Assembly: GCA_001898785.1 (NCBI GenBank)
Contig: MKVE01000027.1
Coordinates: forward strand, 10,061 to 42,262
Length of the DNA: 32,202 nt
DNA from: Chryseobacterium sp. 36-9
GTDB lineage: Bacteria > Bacteroidota > Bacteroidia > Flavobacteriales > Weeksellaceae
Direction: 5' to 3'
A program made the position numbers and the translations under genes. Every line of letters begins with the position of its first letter. Within the stretch, counting starts at the first letter, position 1. This document shows positions 1-7,922 of the stretch, one piece after another. The notes under the pieces are model-generated. The model ran no database searches, had not been told where the DNA came from, and saw only the letters and a list, made by a program, of their open reading frames with translations.

Positions 1-507
1 ACACAACAATTGATGAATTGCGTGACTTTGTATTCGCCGCTGAAAACCAATCTGAGTTACGCTTATGCTTCAGATTATATGCCTTTCCAGGCCAACGGAG
101 AAATCATCACCGGCTTATTTGAGTATAATGAAACGCCTTACGCCCATACTGTTAATGACAAATACATCAATCTGGATCCTGTTTATATCTACAACATAGC
201 AAAAGCTACAACAGGAGCAGTTCAGCATTTTGCGGTTGCAGGTCAGACTTTGGATGTATGCACGCCCAGAGAAATCGCAATGAGCTTCAGATTCTACCCG
301 AATCCGGCAAAAGATTATCTGCAATTGGAATTTCTAAACAGCAAAACCCAACGTTTCAGCTTTACCATTACAGATTTTGAAGGCAAAATCCTCAGCAAAA
401 CAGACAATCAGACCAGAATTGACATTTCTACAATTCCGAAAGGGATTTATTTAGGAACATTTAAAGTAGAAGATCAGCAGATTACCAAGAAATTGATTGT
501 AGACTAA
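1..507 (+). CDS. T9SS type A sorting domain protein, C-terminal part (5' truncated by the window edge)
   Basis: The reading frame is open from base 1 to the TAA at 505-507, so this is the 3' end of a longer gene. The ATG at 10 is not convincing as the true start. The last ~75 residues form a type IX secretion C-terminal domain. It has the FRFYPNPAKDYLQLEF entry motif, a central strand ending GKILSKT, the DISTIPKGIYLGTF segment and a terminal basic KKLIVD. In Bacteroidota this domain directs an exported protein through the PorSS/T9SS machinery, after which it is cleaved and the protein is anchored or released. The part before it (about 90 residues) has no motif I recognise, so the enzymatic or adhesive role is unknown. 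A structured repeat follows 25 nt downstream. Confidence 0.85.
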   Translation, partial: TQQLMNCVTLYSPLKTNLSYAYASDYMPFQANGEIITGLFEYNETPYAHTVNDKYINLDPVYIYNIAKATTGAVQHFAVAGQTLDVCTPREIAMSFRFYPNPAKDYLQLEFLNSKTQRFSFTITDFEGKILSKTDNQTRIDISTIPKGIYLGTFKVEDQQITKKLIVD

Positions 508-532
508 TTATCATTCAGCAATTATAAATATA

Positions 533-654
533 GGGGCAATCCCCTCGCCCAGGCATTTGCCACAGCTCGGGTCGCGCTATCCACTATTATCTTTTGTCTT
601 CTTTTGCAAAACAAGACAAAAGGATAACCGTTACTATCGCTATTGCGGAGGCTT
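533..654 (+). repeat. Dispersed structured repeat, family A, copy 1
   Basis: This is a non-coding element between the T9SS gene and the response regulator. Its core CGCGCTATCCACTATTAT (573-590) is followed by a hairpin: arm CTTTTGTCTT at 591-600 pairs with AAGACAAAAG at 613-622. The right flank reads GATAACCGTTACTATCGC (623-640). Nearly the same flanks occur on the minus strand at 6731-6853 and, more diverged, at 8408-8530, each with a different hairpin stem. I recall such elements as common in Chryseobacterium-type genomes, but that is memory only. Confidence 0.8.
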
Positions 655-756
655 GAACCATTAGCGAAAAAATTCGGCAGAGAATTTGCTATGAAGTTTT
701 CGAAATTTGAAAAATAATCAACCGTAATTAATTCGTTTTACGAAATCTAAAATCAC

Positions 757-764
757 TATATTTG
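757..764 (+). promoter_or_regulatory. Bacteroidota-type -7 box TATATTTG
   Basis: TATATTTG fits the TAnnTTTG consensus of the Bacteroidota primary sigma factor. It ends only 5 nt before the ATG at 770, so transcription would begin at or very near the start codon and the mRNA would be leaderless or nearly so. The -33 region (CGTTTTA near 734-740) is a weak match. Confidence 0.55.
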
Positions 765-769
765 CGCCT

Positions 770-1954
770 ATGCAGAAAATCTTAATAGTAGAAGACGAAA
801 AAGCAATATCCGGAGTTCTACACAGTATTTTATCAGACGAGCTTCCTGACTACCAATTCGAAATTGCCGAAGACGGTTTGGAAGGATTCAAATTCATAGA
901 AAAAGATGATTTTTCTCTGGTGATTTCTGATATCAAAATGCCAAAAATTTCCGGAACCGAACTTCTGAAACAAAGCCTCCAGCTAAAACCGGAGACAACA
1001 TTTGTGATGATTTCCGGTCACGCAGATATTGATACTGCCGTTAGCTGTCTGAAAGAAGGAGCTTACGATTTCATCTCCAAACCTATTGACATCAACAGGC
1101 TGATAACAAGTGTAAAAAACGCATTAGACAAAGGCAATCTGCAAAAAGCAAATTCTAACCTGAAGCAGGAAAATTCTCAGCTCAAGAAAAAAGTCAACAA
1201 AAAATATCAGATGATTGGGGAATCCACTGCGCTTAAAAGAATCCAGGAAATCATCGATAAAGTGGCGCCTTCTGACGCAAGAGTGATGATCACCGGACCA
1301 AATGGTGCCGGTAAAGAATTGGTAGCGCACGCGATTCATTCGCAAAGCGAGCGTTCCAGAGGGCCAATGGTTGAGGTGAATTGCGCCGCGATTCCGTCCG
1401 AACTGATTGAAAGCGAACTATTTGGACACGTAAAAGGTTCCTTCACGGGTGCCATCAAGGATAAATCCGGAAAATTTGAGCAAGCAAACGGCGGAACTAT
1501 ATTCCTTGATGAGATTGGAGATATGAGTTTAGTGGCTCAGGCTAAGGTATTAAGAGCTTTACAGGAAAACAAAGTTTCCCCTGTTGGAAGTGATAAGGAA
1601 ATCAAAGTGGATGTACGGGTCATTGCAGCAACCAACAAAAATCTGGCTAAGGAAATTGAGCAGGGAAAATTCAGGGAAGATTTGTATCACAGGCTTTCTG
1701 TAATTGAAATCAACGTTCCGTCTTTGAACGACAGGAAAGAAGACATTCCTTTGTTAGTAGAATATTTCACGCAATTGATTGCGAACGAAAACGGAACTTC
1801 GGCAAAGAAATTTGATGAAAAATCTATCAAGGCTTTACAGCAATTTGACTGGACAGGAAACATCAGAGAACTTAGAAATGTAGTGGAAAGATTAATCATC
1901 TTAGGTGCAGATCCTGTAACTGCTGACGACGTAGCTAATTTTGTAAAGAAATGA
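770..1954 (+). CDS. Sigma-54-type response regulator (REC + AAA+), no C-terminal HTH
   Basis: This is a cytoplasmic two-component regulator of the NtrC/AtoC type, 394 aa. Residues 1-120 are a receiver domain with acidic E8/D9, phospho-acceptor D54 in [10 protein letters not shown]82 and K104. A charged, probably coiled linker follows (about 122-146). Residues ~147-390 are the AAA+ sigma-54 activation domain: Walker A GPNGAGKE (176-183), the sigma-54-contact loop GSFTGA (223-228, usual form GAFTGA), Walker [12 protein letters not shown] (241-251) and an arginine-finger region near REDLYHRL. The protein ends just after the AAA+ lid at [10 protein letters not shown], so the Fis-type helix-turn-helix that normally follows is missing. 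It may therefore activate from solution or through partners. No histidine kinase gene is adjacent. A strong terminator follows at 1977-2012, so it is probably monocistronic. Confidence 0.9.
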   Translation: MQKILIVEDEKAISGVLHSILSDELPDYQFEIAEDGLEGFKFIEKDDFSLVISDIKMPKISGTELLKQSLQLKPETTFVMISGHADIDTAVSCLKEGAYDFISKPIDINRLITSVKNALDKGNLQKANSNLKQENSQLKKKVNKKYQMIGESTALKRIQEIIDKVAPSDARVMITGPNGAGKELVAHAIHSQSERSRGPMVEVNCAAIPSELIESELFGHVKGSFTGAIKDKSGKFEQANGGTIFLDEIGDMSLVAQAKVLRALQENKVSPVGSDKEIKVDVRVIAATNKNLAKEIEQGKFREDLYHRLSVIEINVPSLNDRKEDIPLLVEYFTQLIANENGTSAKKFDEKSIKALQQFDWTGNIRELRNVVERLIILGADPVTADDVANFVKK

Positions 1955-1976
1955 GATTAAATAAATAAAAATATTT

Positions 1977-2012
1977 AACCGTCTCGTTCTTTTCAACGAG
2001 ACGGTTTTTTTT
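1977..2012 (+). terminator. Intrinsic terminator after the response regulator
   Basis: Perfect 12-bp stem AACCGTCTCGTT (1977-1988) / AACGAGACGGTT (1995-2006) with a 6-nt loop, followed by T residues to 2012. It lies 22 nt after the stop codon and separates this gene from the MATE gene. Confidence 0.93.
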
Positions 2013-2072
2013 GAATAAAAATGAAAGGTTTGCGATTATGACTTTTCTTTTAATAAAATTATATGAAATAAA

Positions 2073-3437
2073 ATGAACTTTTTAAACAAACAATACACAC
2101 AGGAAGGACTGAAGTTAGCACTTCCTGTAATGCTGACACAAGTTGGGCAAGTTTCTGTAAACCTGTTCGATAACATTATTGTTGGTAAACTTTTGGGCGC
2201 TCAGGCTTTGGCTTCTGTGTCTTTAGGGAATGCATTATTTTTTTCCATTTTCGTATTGGCGTTAGGTTTTTCCTTCGCCATTCCGCCTTTGGTTTCGGAA
2301 GCTAATTCTCAAAAGAAACACGATGTGATCAATTCCGTTTTCAGACACGGATTTGTAATTAATCTGGGAATCGGAACATTACTGATGATTATTTTGTTAT
2401 GTGGACTTCCATTGATTTATCATATGGATCAGCCTAAAGAAATTATCCCAAACACTATTAGTTTCCTTAGCATAATGGCATTTACAATGATTCCGTTTAT
2501 GATGTTCCAGACTTTGAGAGAAGTTTCGGAAGGTTTGTCGTTTACAATTGGAGTTACCAAAGCCACCATTATTGCAAACATAATTAATATCGTCCTGAAC
2601 TATGTCTTCATAAAAGGGCTTTTCGGATTACCGGCAATGGGCGTTCAGGGGTCTGCATTAGCAACCTTGATTGCCAGAATATTTATGGTGGTTTTCTTGT
2701 ATTTCGTTTTGGTAAAAGAGCCAAAAACAAGACGTTACATTAAAGAATTCTCTCTGAAAATCAGTCTTTTCACAAAGGAGATGTTCAACAAAATGTTCAA
2801 GCTTGGTTTGCCAACTGCTTTACAAATGTTTTTTGAAGTGACTGCTTTTGCTGCTGCTGCTTTCATTTGTGGAATGATAAGCTCTACGGATATTGCTTCG
2901 CATCAGATTGCGTTGTCGATGGCTTCGTTTACATTCAATCTTTGTATTGGGTTCAGTGTGGCTTCTACGGTTATGATTGGTAATAAAATGGGTATTAAAG
3001 ACTTTGACGGATTGAGAAAAATCGGGATTAATAATTTCAAATTAACCTTGATCTATATGGGATTTTGTGGATTAATGTTTATTCTTTTCAGAAATGTCTT
3101 GCCTCATTTTTTCACAAAAGAAAGCGATGTTCTGGTCATCAACTTAGCTTCTAAATTAATGATTATTGCCGCTCTATTCCAATTATCTGACGGAATCCAA
3201 GTAACAGCTTTAGGATGTTTGAGAGGAATCCAGGATGTGAAAATCCCGAGTGTGATTACGTTCTTAGCTTATTGGGTTTTCACAATTCCGGTTGGTTATT
3301 TTCTTTGTGTGACTTTGAAAATGGGTGCTTTCGGGATGTGGATTGCCCTTGGTGTTGGTCTTACAATTTCAGCAGTTTTACTGGTAATTAGATTTTTGAG
3401 ATTGAGCAAGAGGAAAGCTTTGGCTACAGCTAATTAA
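2073..3437 (+). CDS. MATE family multidrug/toxin efflux transporter
   Basis: An inner-membrane antiporter of 454 aa, the usual MATE length, with about 12 hydrophobic segments. The N-terminal LALPVMLTQVGQVSVNLFDNIIVGKLLGA stretch (in pieces: LALPVMLTQ, NLFDNIIVG, LLGAQALA) is typical of the first two helices of NorM-type MATE proteins. The second half repeats the pattern from about residue 238 (LGLPTALQMFFEV). Family members exchange Na+ or H+ for cationic drugs or metabolites. The substrate cannot be read from the sequence. The start at 2073 is the first ATG and gives a normal N-terminus. The gene stands alone between a terminator (1977-2012) and an inverted repeat (3483-3538). Confidence 0.92.
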   Translation: MNFLNKQYTQEGLKLALPVMLTQVGQVSVNLFDNIIVGKLLGAQALASVSLGNALFFSIFVLALGFSFAIPPLVSEANSQKKHDVINSVFRHGFVINLGIGTLLMIILLCGLPLIYHMDQPKEIIPNTISFLSIMAFTMIPFMMFQTLREVSEGLSFTIGVTKATIIANIINIVLNYVFIKGLFGLPAMGVQGSALATLIARIFMVVFLYFVLVKEPKTRRYIKEFSLKISLFTKEMFNKMFKLGLPTALQMFFEVTAFAAAAFICGMISSTDIASHQIALSMASFTFNLCIGFSVASTVMIGNKMGIKDFDGLRKIGINNFKLTLIYMGFCGLMFILFRNVLPHFFTKESDVLVINLASKLMIIAALFQLSDGIQVTALGCLRGIQDVKIPSVITFLAYWVFTIPVGYFLCVTLKMGAFGMWIALGVGLTISAVLLVIRFLRLSKRKALATAN

Positions 3438-3482
3438 TAATGAAAGAATTAACAATTAATTTAGCTGACTATTAAGCATTTT

Positions 3483-3538
3483 TGTTATTCCGTAGGAATC
3501 TCAGCAGTCAAATTCCTACGGAATGACAAACTTTATGT
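3483..3538. repeat. Inverted repeat, family B (TGTCATTC ends)
   Basis: TGTTATTCCGTAGGAAT (3483-3499) pairs with ATTCCTACGGAATGACA (3522-3538) with one G-U type difference, giving a 17-bp stem and a 22-nt loop. The outer ends TGTYATTC/GAATGACA are shared with the elements at 15418-15508 and, on one side, 17714-17740 inside the macroglobulin gene. Lying between MATE and argS it could also stop or protect the MATE transcript, but no T-run follows. Confidence 0.75.
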
Positions 3539-3572
3539 AATAATTTTATGACCTAAACCTATTTTAAATTTT

Positions 3573-3580
3573 TAAATTTG
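3573..3580 (+). promoter_or_regulatory. Likely argS -7 box TAAATTTG
   Basis: TAAATTTG is an exact TAnnTTTG match, 17 nt before the argS ATG. I see no clear TTTG at the expected -33 distance, so this rests on the -7 box alone. Confidence 0.5.
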
Positions 3581-3597
3581 CAACACAAAATTTCGAA

Positions 3598-5361
3598 ATG
3601 AATATTAAACAAAATATACAGTCAAAAATAACCAAGATCATCGCTCAGCTCTACGGTATAGAAGGCGTAACGCTAGAAGTCCAGAAAAATAAAACTGAGT
3701 TTGAAGGAGATTTCACAATCGTCATTTTTCCTTTGGTAAAACAGGCGAAAAAAAGCCCGGATGTTATCGGAAACGAATTGGGCGAAGAAGTGAAAAATCA
3801 AATTGATTTTGTTGAGAACTTCAATGTGGTAAAAGGTTTTCTTAACCTCAAAATCAAAGACCAATTATTCGCTGAGCAATTATCCGAAATCAGCAACGAT
3901 TTTGACAACGTAACGCCTAAAAATCAAACGGTAATGGTGGAATATTCTTCACCAAACACCAACAAACCTCTCCATTTGGGACACATCAGAAATAATCTTC
4001 TCGGTTTTTCTGTCGCCGAAATCCTGAAAGCGGACGGTTATAAAGTGATTAAAACTCAAATCATCAACGACCGAGGAATCCACATCTGCAAATCGATGTT
4101 GGCTTGGGAAAAATTTGGAAACGGAGCAACGCCGGAATCTACTGGTTTGAAAGGCGATAAATTGGTCGGAAACTATTATGTGGAATTCGATAAATTGTAT
4201 AAATCCGAAATCAAGGCAATGGTCGCTGACGGCATCGACGAAGAAACAGCTAAAAAACAAGCGCCATCTATCATCGAAGCTCAGGAAATGCTTTTGAAAT
4301 GGGAACAAAACGACCCAGAAGTTCGCAAACTTTGGGAAATGATGAACGAATGGGTTTATGCAGGATTTAATCAAACTTACTCCAGATTGGGTGTTAATTT
4401 TGACCAGGTTCAGTACGAGAGCAATACCTACATTCTTGGAAAAGATTTGATTCAGAAAGGTTTGGCAGACGGAATTCTTTACAAAAAAGGTGACGGTTCT
4501 GTTTGGTGCGATTTGACTGACGAAGGTCTTGACCAAAAATTGTTGTTACGTTCCGATGGAACTTCGGTTTATATGACTCAGGATTTGGGAACAGCTGTGG
4601 AGCGTTTCAAAGATAATGATATTCAAAAACTGATTTATACAGTTGGAAATGAGCAGGATTATCACTTCCAGGTTCTTTTCAAAATTCTGAAAAAATTGGG
4701 TTACGAATGGGCTGACCAGCTTTTCCACTTATCTTACGGAATGGTAGAATTACCAGAAGGAAAAATGAAATCCCGTGAAGGAACAGTGGTTGACGCTGAT
4801 GATTTGATTCAGGAAATGTACCAGACTGCGAAGGAAAAATCTCAGGAACTAGGCAAGTTGGAAAGTTTGAGTGATGAAGAAAAAGAGAAGTCTTATGAAA
4901 CTGTTGGATTGGGTGCTTTGAAATATTTCATCCTGAAAGTGGATCCGAAGAAAAAAATGCTTTTCAATCCTGCAGAAAGTATTGACTTCAATGGAAATAC
5001 AGGACCTTTCATTCAATACACTTATGCGAGAATCCAGTCACTTTTGGCTAAGGCCGATTATTCTGCAAAAGAAGATTTGGGGAAATATCTTCCGAATGAA
5101 AACGAGAAGGATTTGATTATGCTTTTGTCCGAATCCAAAGATGTTGTGAGCAAAGCCGCAGATTCTCTAAGTCCAGCTTTAGTCGCTAATTACGTTTATG
5201 AATTGGTAAAAACTTACAACTCTTTCTATCAAAATAATCCTATCCTGAATCAGGATGATGAGCAAGCGAAACAGTTCCGTCTTCAGTTGTCTGAATTGAC
5301 CGGAAAAACGATTAAGAAATCATTATCCATGTTAGGAATTAATGTCGTAAACAGAATGTAA
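3598..5361 (+). CDS. argS: Arginyl-tRNA synthetase
   Basis: This class I aminoacyl-tRNA synthetase charges tRNA-Arg with arginine in the cytoplasm. At 587 aa it matches the normal ArgRS length. The N-terminal ~110 residues form the additional (Arg-tRNA D-loop recognition) domain. The catalytic HIGH signature is HLGH at 126-129, preceded by VEYSSPNTNKPL. The KMSKS region is the ArgRS form, GMVELPEGKMKSREG, at about 381-395. The C-terminal DALR anticodon-binding domain starts near the GNTGPFIQYTYARIQSL segment and ends at VVNRM. It is a single-gene unit with its own promoter-like box and a terminator at 5384-5414. Confidence 0.97.
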   Translation: MNIKQNIQSKITKIIAQLYGIEGVTLEVQKNKTEFEGDFTIVIFPLVKQAKKSPDVIGNELGEEVKNQIDFVENFNVVKGFLNLKIKDQLFAEQLSEISNDFDNVTPKNQTVMVEYSSPNTNKPLHLGHIRNNLLGFSVAEILKADGYKVIKTQIINDRGIHICKSMLAWEKFGNGATPESTGLKGDKLVGNYYVEFDKLYKSEIKAMVADGIDEETAKKQAPSIIEAQEMLLKWEQNDPEVRKLWEMMNEWVYAGFNQTYSRLGVNFDQVQYESNTYILGKDLIQKGLADGILYKKGDGSVWCDLTDEGLDQKLLLRSDGTSVYMTQDLGTAVERFKDNDIQKLIYTVGNEQDYHFQVLFKILKKLGYEWADQLFHLSYGMVELPEGKMKSREGTVVDADDLIQEMYQTAKEKSQELGKLESLSDEEKEKSYETVGLGALKYFILKVDPKKKMLFNPAESIDFNGNTGPFIQYTYARIQSLLAKADYSAKEDLGKYLPNENEKDLIMLLSESKDVVSKAADSLSPALVANYVYELVKTYNSFYQNNPILNQDDEQAKQFRLQLSELTGKTIKKSLSMLGINVVNRM

Positions 5362-5383
5362 ATTGTGCTTAGAAATAAATAAA

Positions 5384-5414
5384 AACTCTGCTTTTTCGGT
5401 GGAGTTTTTTTTTG
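5384..5414 (+). terminator. Intrinsic terminator after argS
   Basis: A stem of AACTCTGC with GTGGAGTT (two G-U pairs) around a short T-rich loop, followed by a run of nine T residues ending near 5413. It lies about 25 nt past the argS stop and faces the tRNA terminator from the other strand. Confidence 0.8.
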
Positions 5415-5431
5415 TTTTTTGTAATTAATCA

Positions 5432-5466
5432 AATAAAAAAGCAACCAATTAAATTAATTGATTGCT
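5432..5466 (-). terminator. Terminator of the tRNA-Gln transcript
   Basis: On the minus strand AGCAATCAATTAA (5466-5454) pairs with TTAATTGGTTGCT (5452-5440), 12 of 13 positions plus a G-U pair, and then runs into TTTTTTATTT. It starts 12 nt beyond the tRNA 3' end. Confidence 0.8.
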
Positions 5467-5477
5467 CGATTTCGAAG

Positions 5478-5548
5478 TAGACCCACAGGGATTCGAACCC
5501 CAGATGACTGAACCAAAATCAGTAGTGTTACCGCTACACCATGGGTCT
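5478..5548 (-). tRNA. tRNA-Gln (anticodon TTG)
   Basis: The minus strand folds as a 71-nt cloverleaf. The acceptor arms are AGACCCA (5548-5542) and TGGGTCT (5485-5479), with discriminator A at 5478. The D arm contains GTGTAGCGGTAACAC, and the anticodon stem ACTGA/TCAGT closes the 7-nt loop TTTTGGT with anticodon TTG (reads CAA, Gln). The T arm is TGGGG-TTCGAAT-CCCTG. CCA is not encoded. It is a stand-alone unit with its own promoter (5565-5595) and terminator. Confidence 0.96.
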
Positions 5549-5564
5549 GTTCTTTTAAGTGGTG

Positions 5565-5595
5565 CAAATTTATAGCTTTTTTTTGAACTTCCAAA
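5565..5595 (-). promoter_or_regulatory. Promoter of tRNA-Gln (TTTG-N19-TAAATTTG)
   Basis: On the minus strand, TTTG (5595-5592) is followed after 19 nt by TAAATTTG (5572-5565), a full match to the Bacteroidota -33/-7 promoter. It sits 16 nt before the tRNA 5' end at 5548. Confidence 0.75.
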
Positions 5596-5648
5596 CTTTT
5601 TCTGAAAAAAAATCAATAATTTTATAAAATAAATTTTCGCTCAACCTA

Positions 5649-6737
5649 ATGTTAATCGACCTTTCCAAAGCATCACGCATTAACCCAGACTCATCTAATG
5701 AATTTGAAACCAAAGTTTTAGACTTTATAAAAGAATGGTTTTCGGAGTCCAAAACGGTAAAAGTTCAGAGCTCCGGTTCTACAGGCAAGCCTAAAGTGTT
5801 TGATATTGAAAAATCAAAAATGTTGAATTCTGCTGAGATGACTTGTGATTTTTTAGGTTTAAAGGAAGGAGATCTGGCACTACTCTGTCTTCCGATTGAA
5901 TATATCTCAGGCAAAATGATGGTTGTAAGAAGCATTTCACAACAATTAAAACTAAAAATTGCTCAACCTTCTCTCAAACCTTTAGAAAACCTTAAAGAAG
6001 AAATTGATTTTTGTGCGATGACACCTTTGCAGGTTGAAAATTCTTTGGACAAAATTCACTGGATCAAAAATCTGATTATCGGTGGCGCCACGGTTTCAGA
6101 AATTTTAAAAACTAAAATCTATCAAACTCTTCAACGCTCCAATTCCCAAACACAAATCTTCGAGACCTATGGCATGAGTGAGACGCTTTCTCATATAGCT
6201 TTGAAAAAAATTTTTCCCAGTCAGGAAGATTGGTTTACGGTTTTTGACGGTGTTGATATTTCTTTAGACGAAAGAGGTTGCTTAAAAATATTTGCACCCC
6301 AACTGAATGCGGAAGTTTTGCAGACCAATGATTTGGTTGAGCTGAAAACCAAAAAACAATTCAGATTTTTGGGACGATTGGATAACGTAATTAATTCCGG
6401 GGGAGCAAAGATCTTTCCGGAGGAATTGGAAAGATTAGTCAAAAAAGAGATTCCAAATGAAGCTGTTTTTCTTGGAATTGAGGATGAAAAATTAGGACAG
6501 AAATTAGTTTTGGTAGTTGAAGATAAAAGATACAAGATGCAAGGCTTAACAAATGATGATTTAAATCCCGAGTTACAAAATTTTAAGTCTCAAATCTCAA
6601 ATCTTAAATTCGAAAAGTCATTTCATAAGCCAAAAGAGATTATTTTTGTTGAACAAATCCCAAGAACGCCGAACGGAAAGGTGAACCGTTCCGAACTCCG
6701 ACAACTGGTGAAAGAAATGACACACGGTTTGCAATAG
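5649..6737 (+). CDS. menE: AMP-forming acyl-CoA ligase, MenE-like (o-succinylbenzoate-CoA ligase)
   Basis: A member of the ANL (acyl/aryl-CoA synthetase) superfamily, 362 aa, probably MenE of menaquinone biosynthesis, which activates o-succinylbenzoate. Visible motifs in order are: phosphate-binding loop SSGSTGKPK (41-49), FETYGMSETLSHIA (A5), FLGRLDNVINSGGAKIFPEELE (A7/A8 hinge, given here in parts: GRLDNV, SGGAKI, PEELE) and the C-terminal PRTPNGKVNR with the catalytic Lys. It is ~100 residues shorter than typical MenE. The missing part is at the N-terminus, as the P-loop begins at residue 41. I recall short forms like this in flavobacteria. No other men genes are in the window, so the substrate is an inference. 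The stop codon TAG (6735-6737) lies inside repeat copy 2. Confidence 0.75.
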   Translation: MLIDLSKASRINPDSSNEFETKVLDFIKEWFSESKTVKVQSSGSTGKPKVFDIEKSKMLNSAEMTCDFLGLKEGDLALLCLPIEYISGKMMVVRSISQQLKLKIAQPSLKPLENLKEEIDFCAMTPLQVENSLDKIHWIKNLIIGGATVSEILKTKIYQTLQRSNSQTQIFETYGMSETLSHIALKKIFPSQEDWFTVFDGVDISLDERGCLKIFAPQLNAEVLQTNDLVELKTKKQFRFLGRLDNVINSGGAKIFPEELERLVKKEIPNEAVFLGIEDEKLGQKLVLVVEDKRYKMQGLTNDDLNPELQNFKSQISNLKFEKSFHKPKEIIFVEQIPRTPNGKVNRSELRQLVKEMTHGLQ

Positions 6738-6853
6738 CGATAGTAACGGTTATCCTTTTGCTTGCCTTGCAAGGCAAGCAAAAGATAATAGTGGATAGCG
6801 CGGTGACACAGATTAGCATTGGATTTGCAGTGGGAAATCTGTGGCAATTGCCC
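6731..6853 (-). repeat. Dispersed structured repeat, family A, copy 2
   Basis: This is the inverted copy of the element at 533-654. The minus strand shares CGCGCTATCCACTATTAT and GATAACCGTTACTATCGCTATTG exactly with copy 1. Its centre is a perfect 30-bp palindrome (6755-6784; half-site CTTTTGCTTGCCTTG), longer than and different from the stem of copy 1. A second hairpin with CACAGATT and AATCTGTG arms (about 6806-6844 on the plus strand) lies in the left part. The element's end contains the last codons and stop of the menE-like gene. Confidence 0.85.
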
Positions 6854-6934
6854 AAAATATATTAATAAACCCCTGTTAAATTTTTCTTGAAAAATTTGCC
6901 ACCCCTCCAAAGGAAGGGAATTTTGAAAAACTAA

Positions 6935-7327
6935 ATGAAAGATTTTTCTACCGAGATCAGTTATAAAACTTCCCGCTCTTCCGGAGCTGGCGGACAAAAC
7001 GTGAATAAAGTAGAAACAGCTGTGACAGGGATTTGGAATGTAATGGAAAGTCAGTTTTTTTCTTTTGATGAGAAAATGCGGATCTCGGAAAAGCTGAAAA
7101 ACAGAATCAATTCCGAAGGTTTGCTGCAAATGACCTCGTCGGAAAGCCGAACTCAGTTACAGAACAAAAAAATTGTGACAGAGAAAATGTTGGAACTTGT
7201 AGAAAAATCACTCTTTGTTCCAAAAAAACGTGTTGCTACAAAGCCTTCAAAAGGTCAAGTCCAGAAACGTATCGACAACAAAAAGAAGTTGTCCGAGAAA
7301 AAAGAAAATCGAAAATTCAGATTTTAA
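6935..7327 (+). CDS. arfB: Peptidyl-tRNA hydrolase ArfB (stalled-ribosome rescue, YaeJ type)
   Basis: A 130-residue release-factor-like protein. It has the domain-3 signature around GGQ (residues 19-21) in SSGAGGQNVNKVETAV, which hydrolyses peptidyl-tRNA on stalled ribosomes. The lysine/arginine-rich tail (KRVATKPSKGQVQKR then DNKKKLSEKKENRKFRF) is the part that enters the empty mRNA channel in ArfB. The length is close to the ~140 aa of the E. coli protein and too short for a full RF1/RF2. The 3' end overlaps the convergent DUF922 gene by 11 nt. Confidence 0.93.
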   Translation: MKDFSTEISYKTSRSSGAGGQNVNKVETAVTGIWNVMESQFFSFDEKMRISEKLKNRINSEGLLQMTSSESRTQLQNKKIVTEKMLELVEKSLFVPKKRVATKPSKGQVQKRIDNKKKLSEKKENRKFRF

Positions 7328-7844
7328 AGTCTGACAATTTTTCTATTTCCTGATTGATTTTCTCACTGTACTCCAATTGCTTCTCACGAATTCTCCCGTG
7401 ATTGGTTACCGTTTCATAATCCTGCTGAAAATCTTTATAAGCCTCATAAACATTAGTATAATGCTTTTGAAGTGTCTTTGCATCGAGTATTTTGTCGCTG
7501 ATTGATTTCCTGAATCTTCTCGCAAACAGTTCGGCAATGTCGAAGTGACTTTGTTCGTGCATCAAAACCAAATCCGTTTTGTGGTCACTGTGCGCCCACG
7601 ATTTTGAAGGCACAAAAAAAGATTCGATCTTAACTTCTTTGGAACTGAATTTTTTGGTTGGGCTATTCAACAAATAAGAGATTCCACAAAAGGTTGTAGC
7701 AGCAGCTTTGGAAGTGTTCGGCTGGTTTTTTGACTGAAAATCTTCCCAGACCAGCTTTCGGTTTTCACTCCAAAAAATCTTGTCCTGAGCTTTCGTCAGT
7801 CCAATGATAAACATAAAAATAGCTGCTAAAAATATTCGTAACAT
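7317..7844 (-). CDS. DUF922-like exported protein with HEQSH metal-binding motif
   Basis: 175 aa with an N-terminal signal peptide (MLRIFLAAIFMFIIGLTKAQ, cleavage likely after the Ala-Gln region), so it is exported to the periplasm or envelope. The centre contains LMHEQSHFDIAE: H96-E97-x-x-H100, with a further Glu at 105, which resembles a zincin site. Two short features, VWEDFQ near residue 32 and the Trp/His-rich KSWAHSDHKTD, are typical of what I recall of the DUF922 (predicted Zn-dependent protease) family. The substrate is unknown. It overlaps arfB tail to tail by 11 nt (7317-7327). Confidence 0.75.
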   Translation of the reverse strand: MLRIFLAAIFMFIIGLTKAQDKIFWSENRKLVWEDFQSKNQPNTSKAAATTFCGISYLLNSPTKKFSSKEVKIESFFVPSKSWAHSDHKTDLVLMHEQSHFDIAELFARRFRKSISDKILDAKTLQKHYTNVYEAYKDFQQDYETVTNHGRIREKQLEYSEKINQEIEKLSDFKI

Positions 7845-7922
7845 ATCGGTTAGATGTTTTTTTTCAATTAATGTTAATTTATTTCCACAAAAAATGTATT
7901 TTTACCTCCCTCATTTTAAAAA

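Noticed and set aside
3949-4536. 195-aa minus-strand open frame inside argS
   Set aside because: It lies fully antisense to a conserved synthetase and shows Phe/Val-rich shadow composition.
6623-7129. 168-aa minus-strand open frame across the menE/arfB region
   Set aside because: It is antisense to two conserved genes and passes through a repeat. The peptide (e.g. RAIHYYLLLALQG) is repeat-derived.
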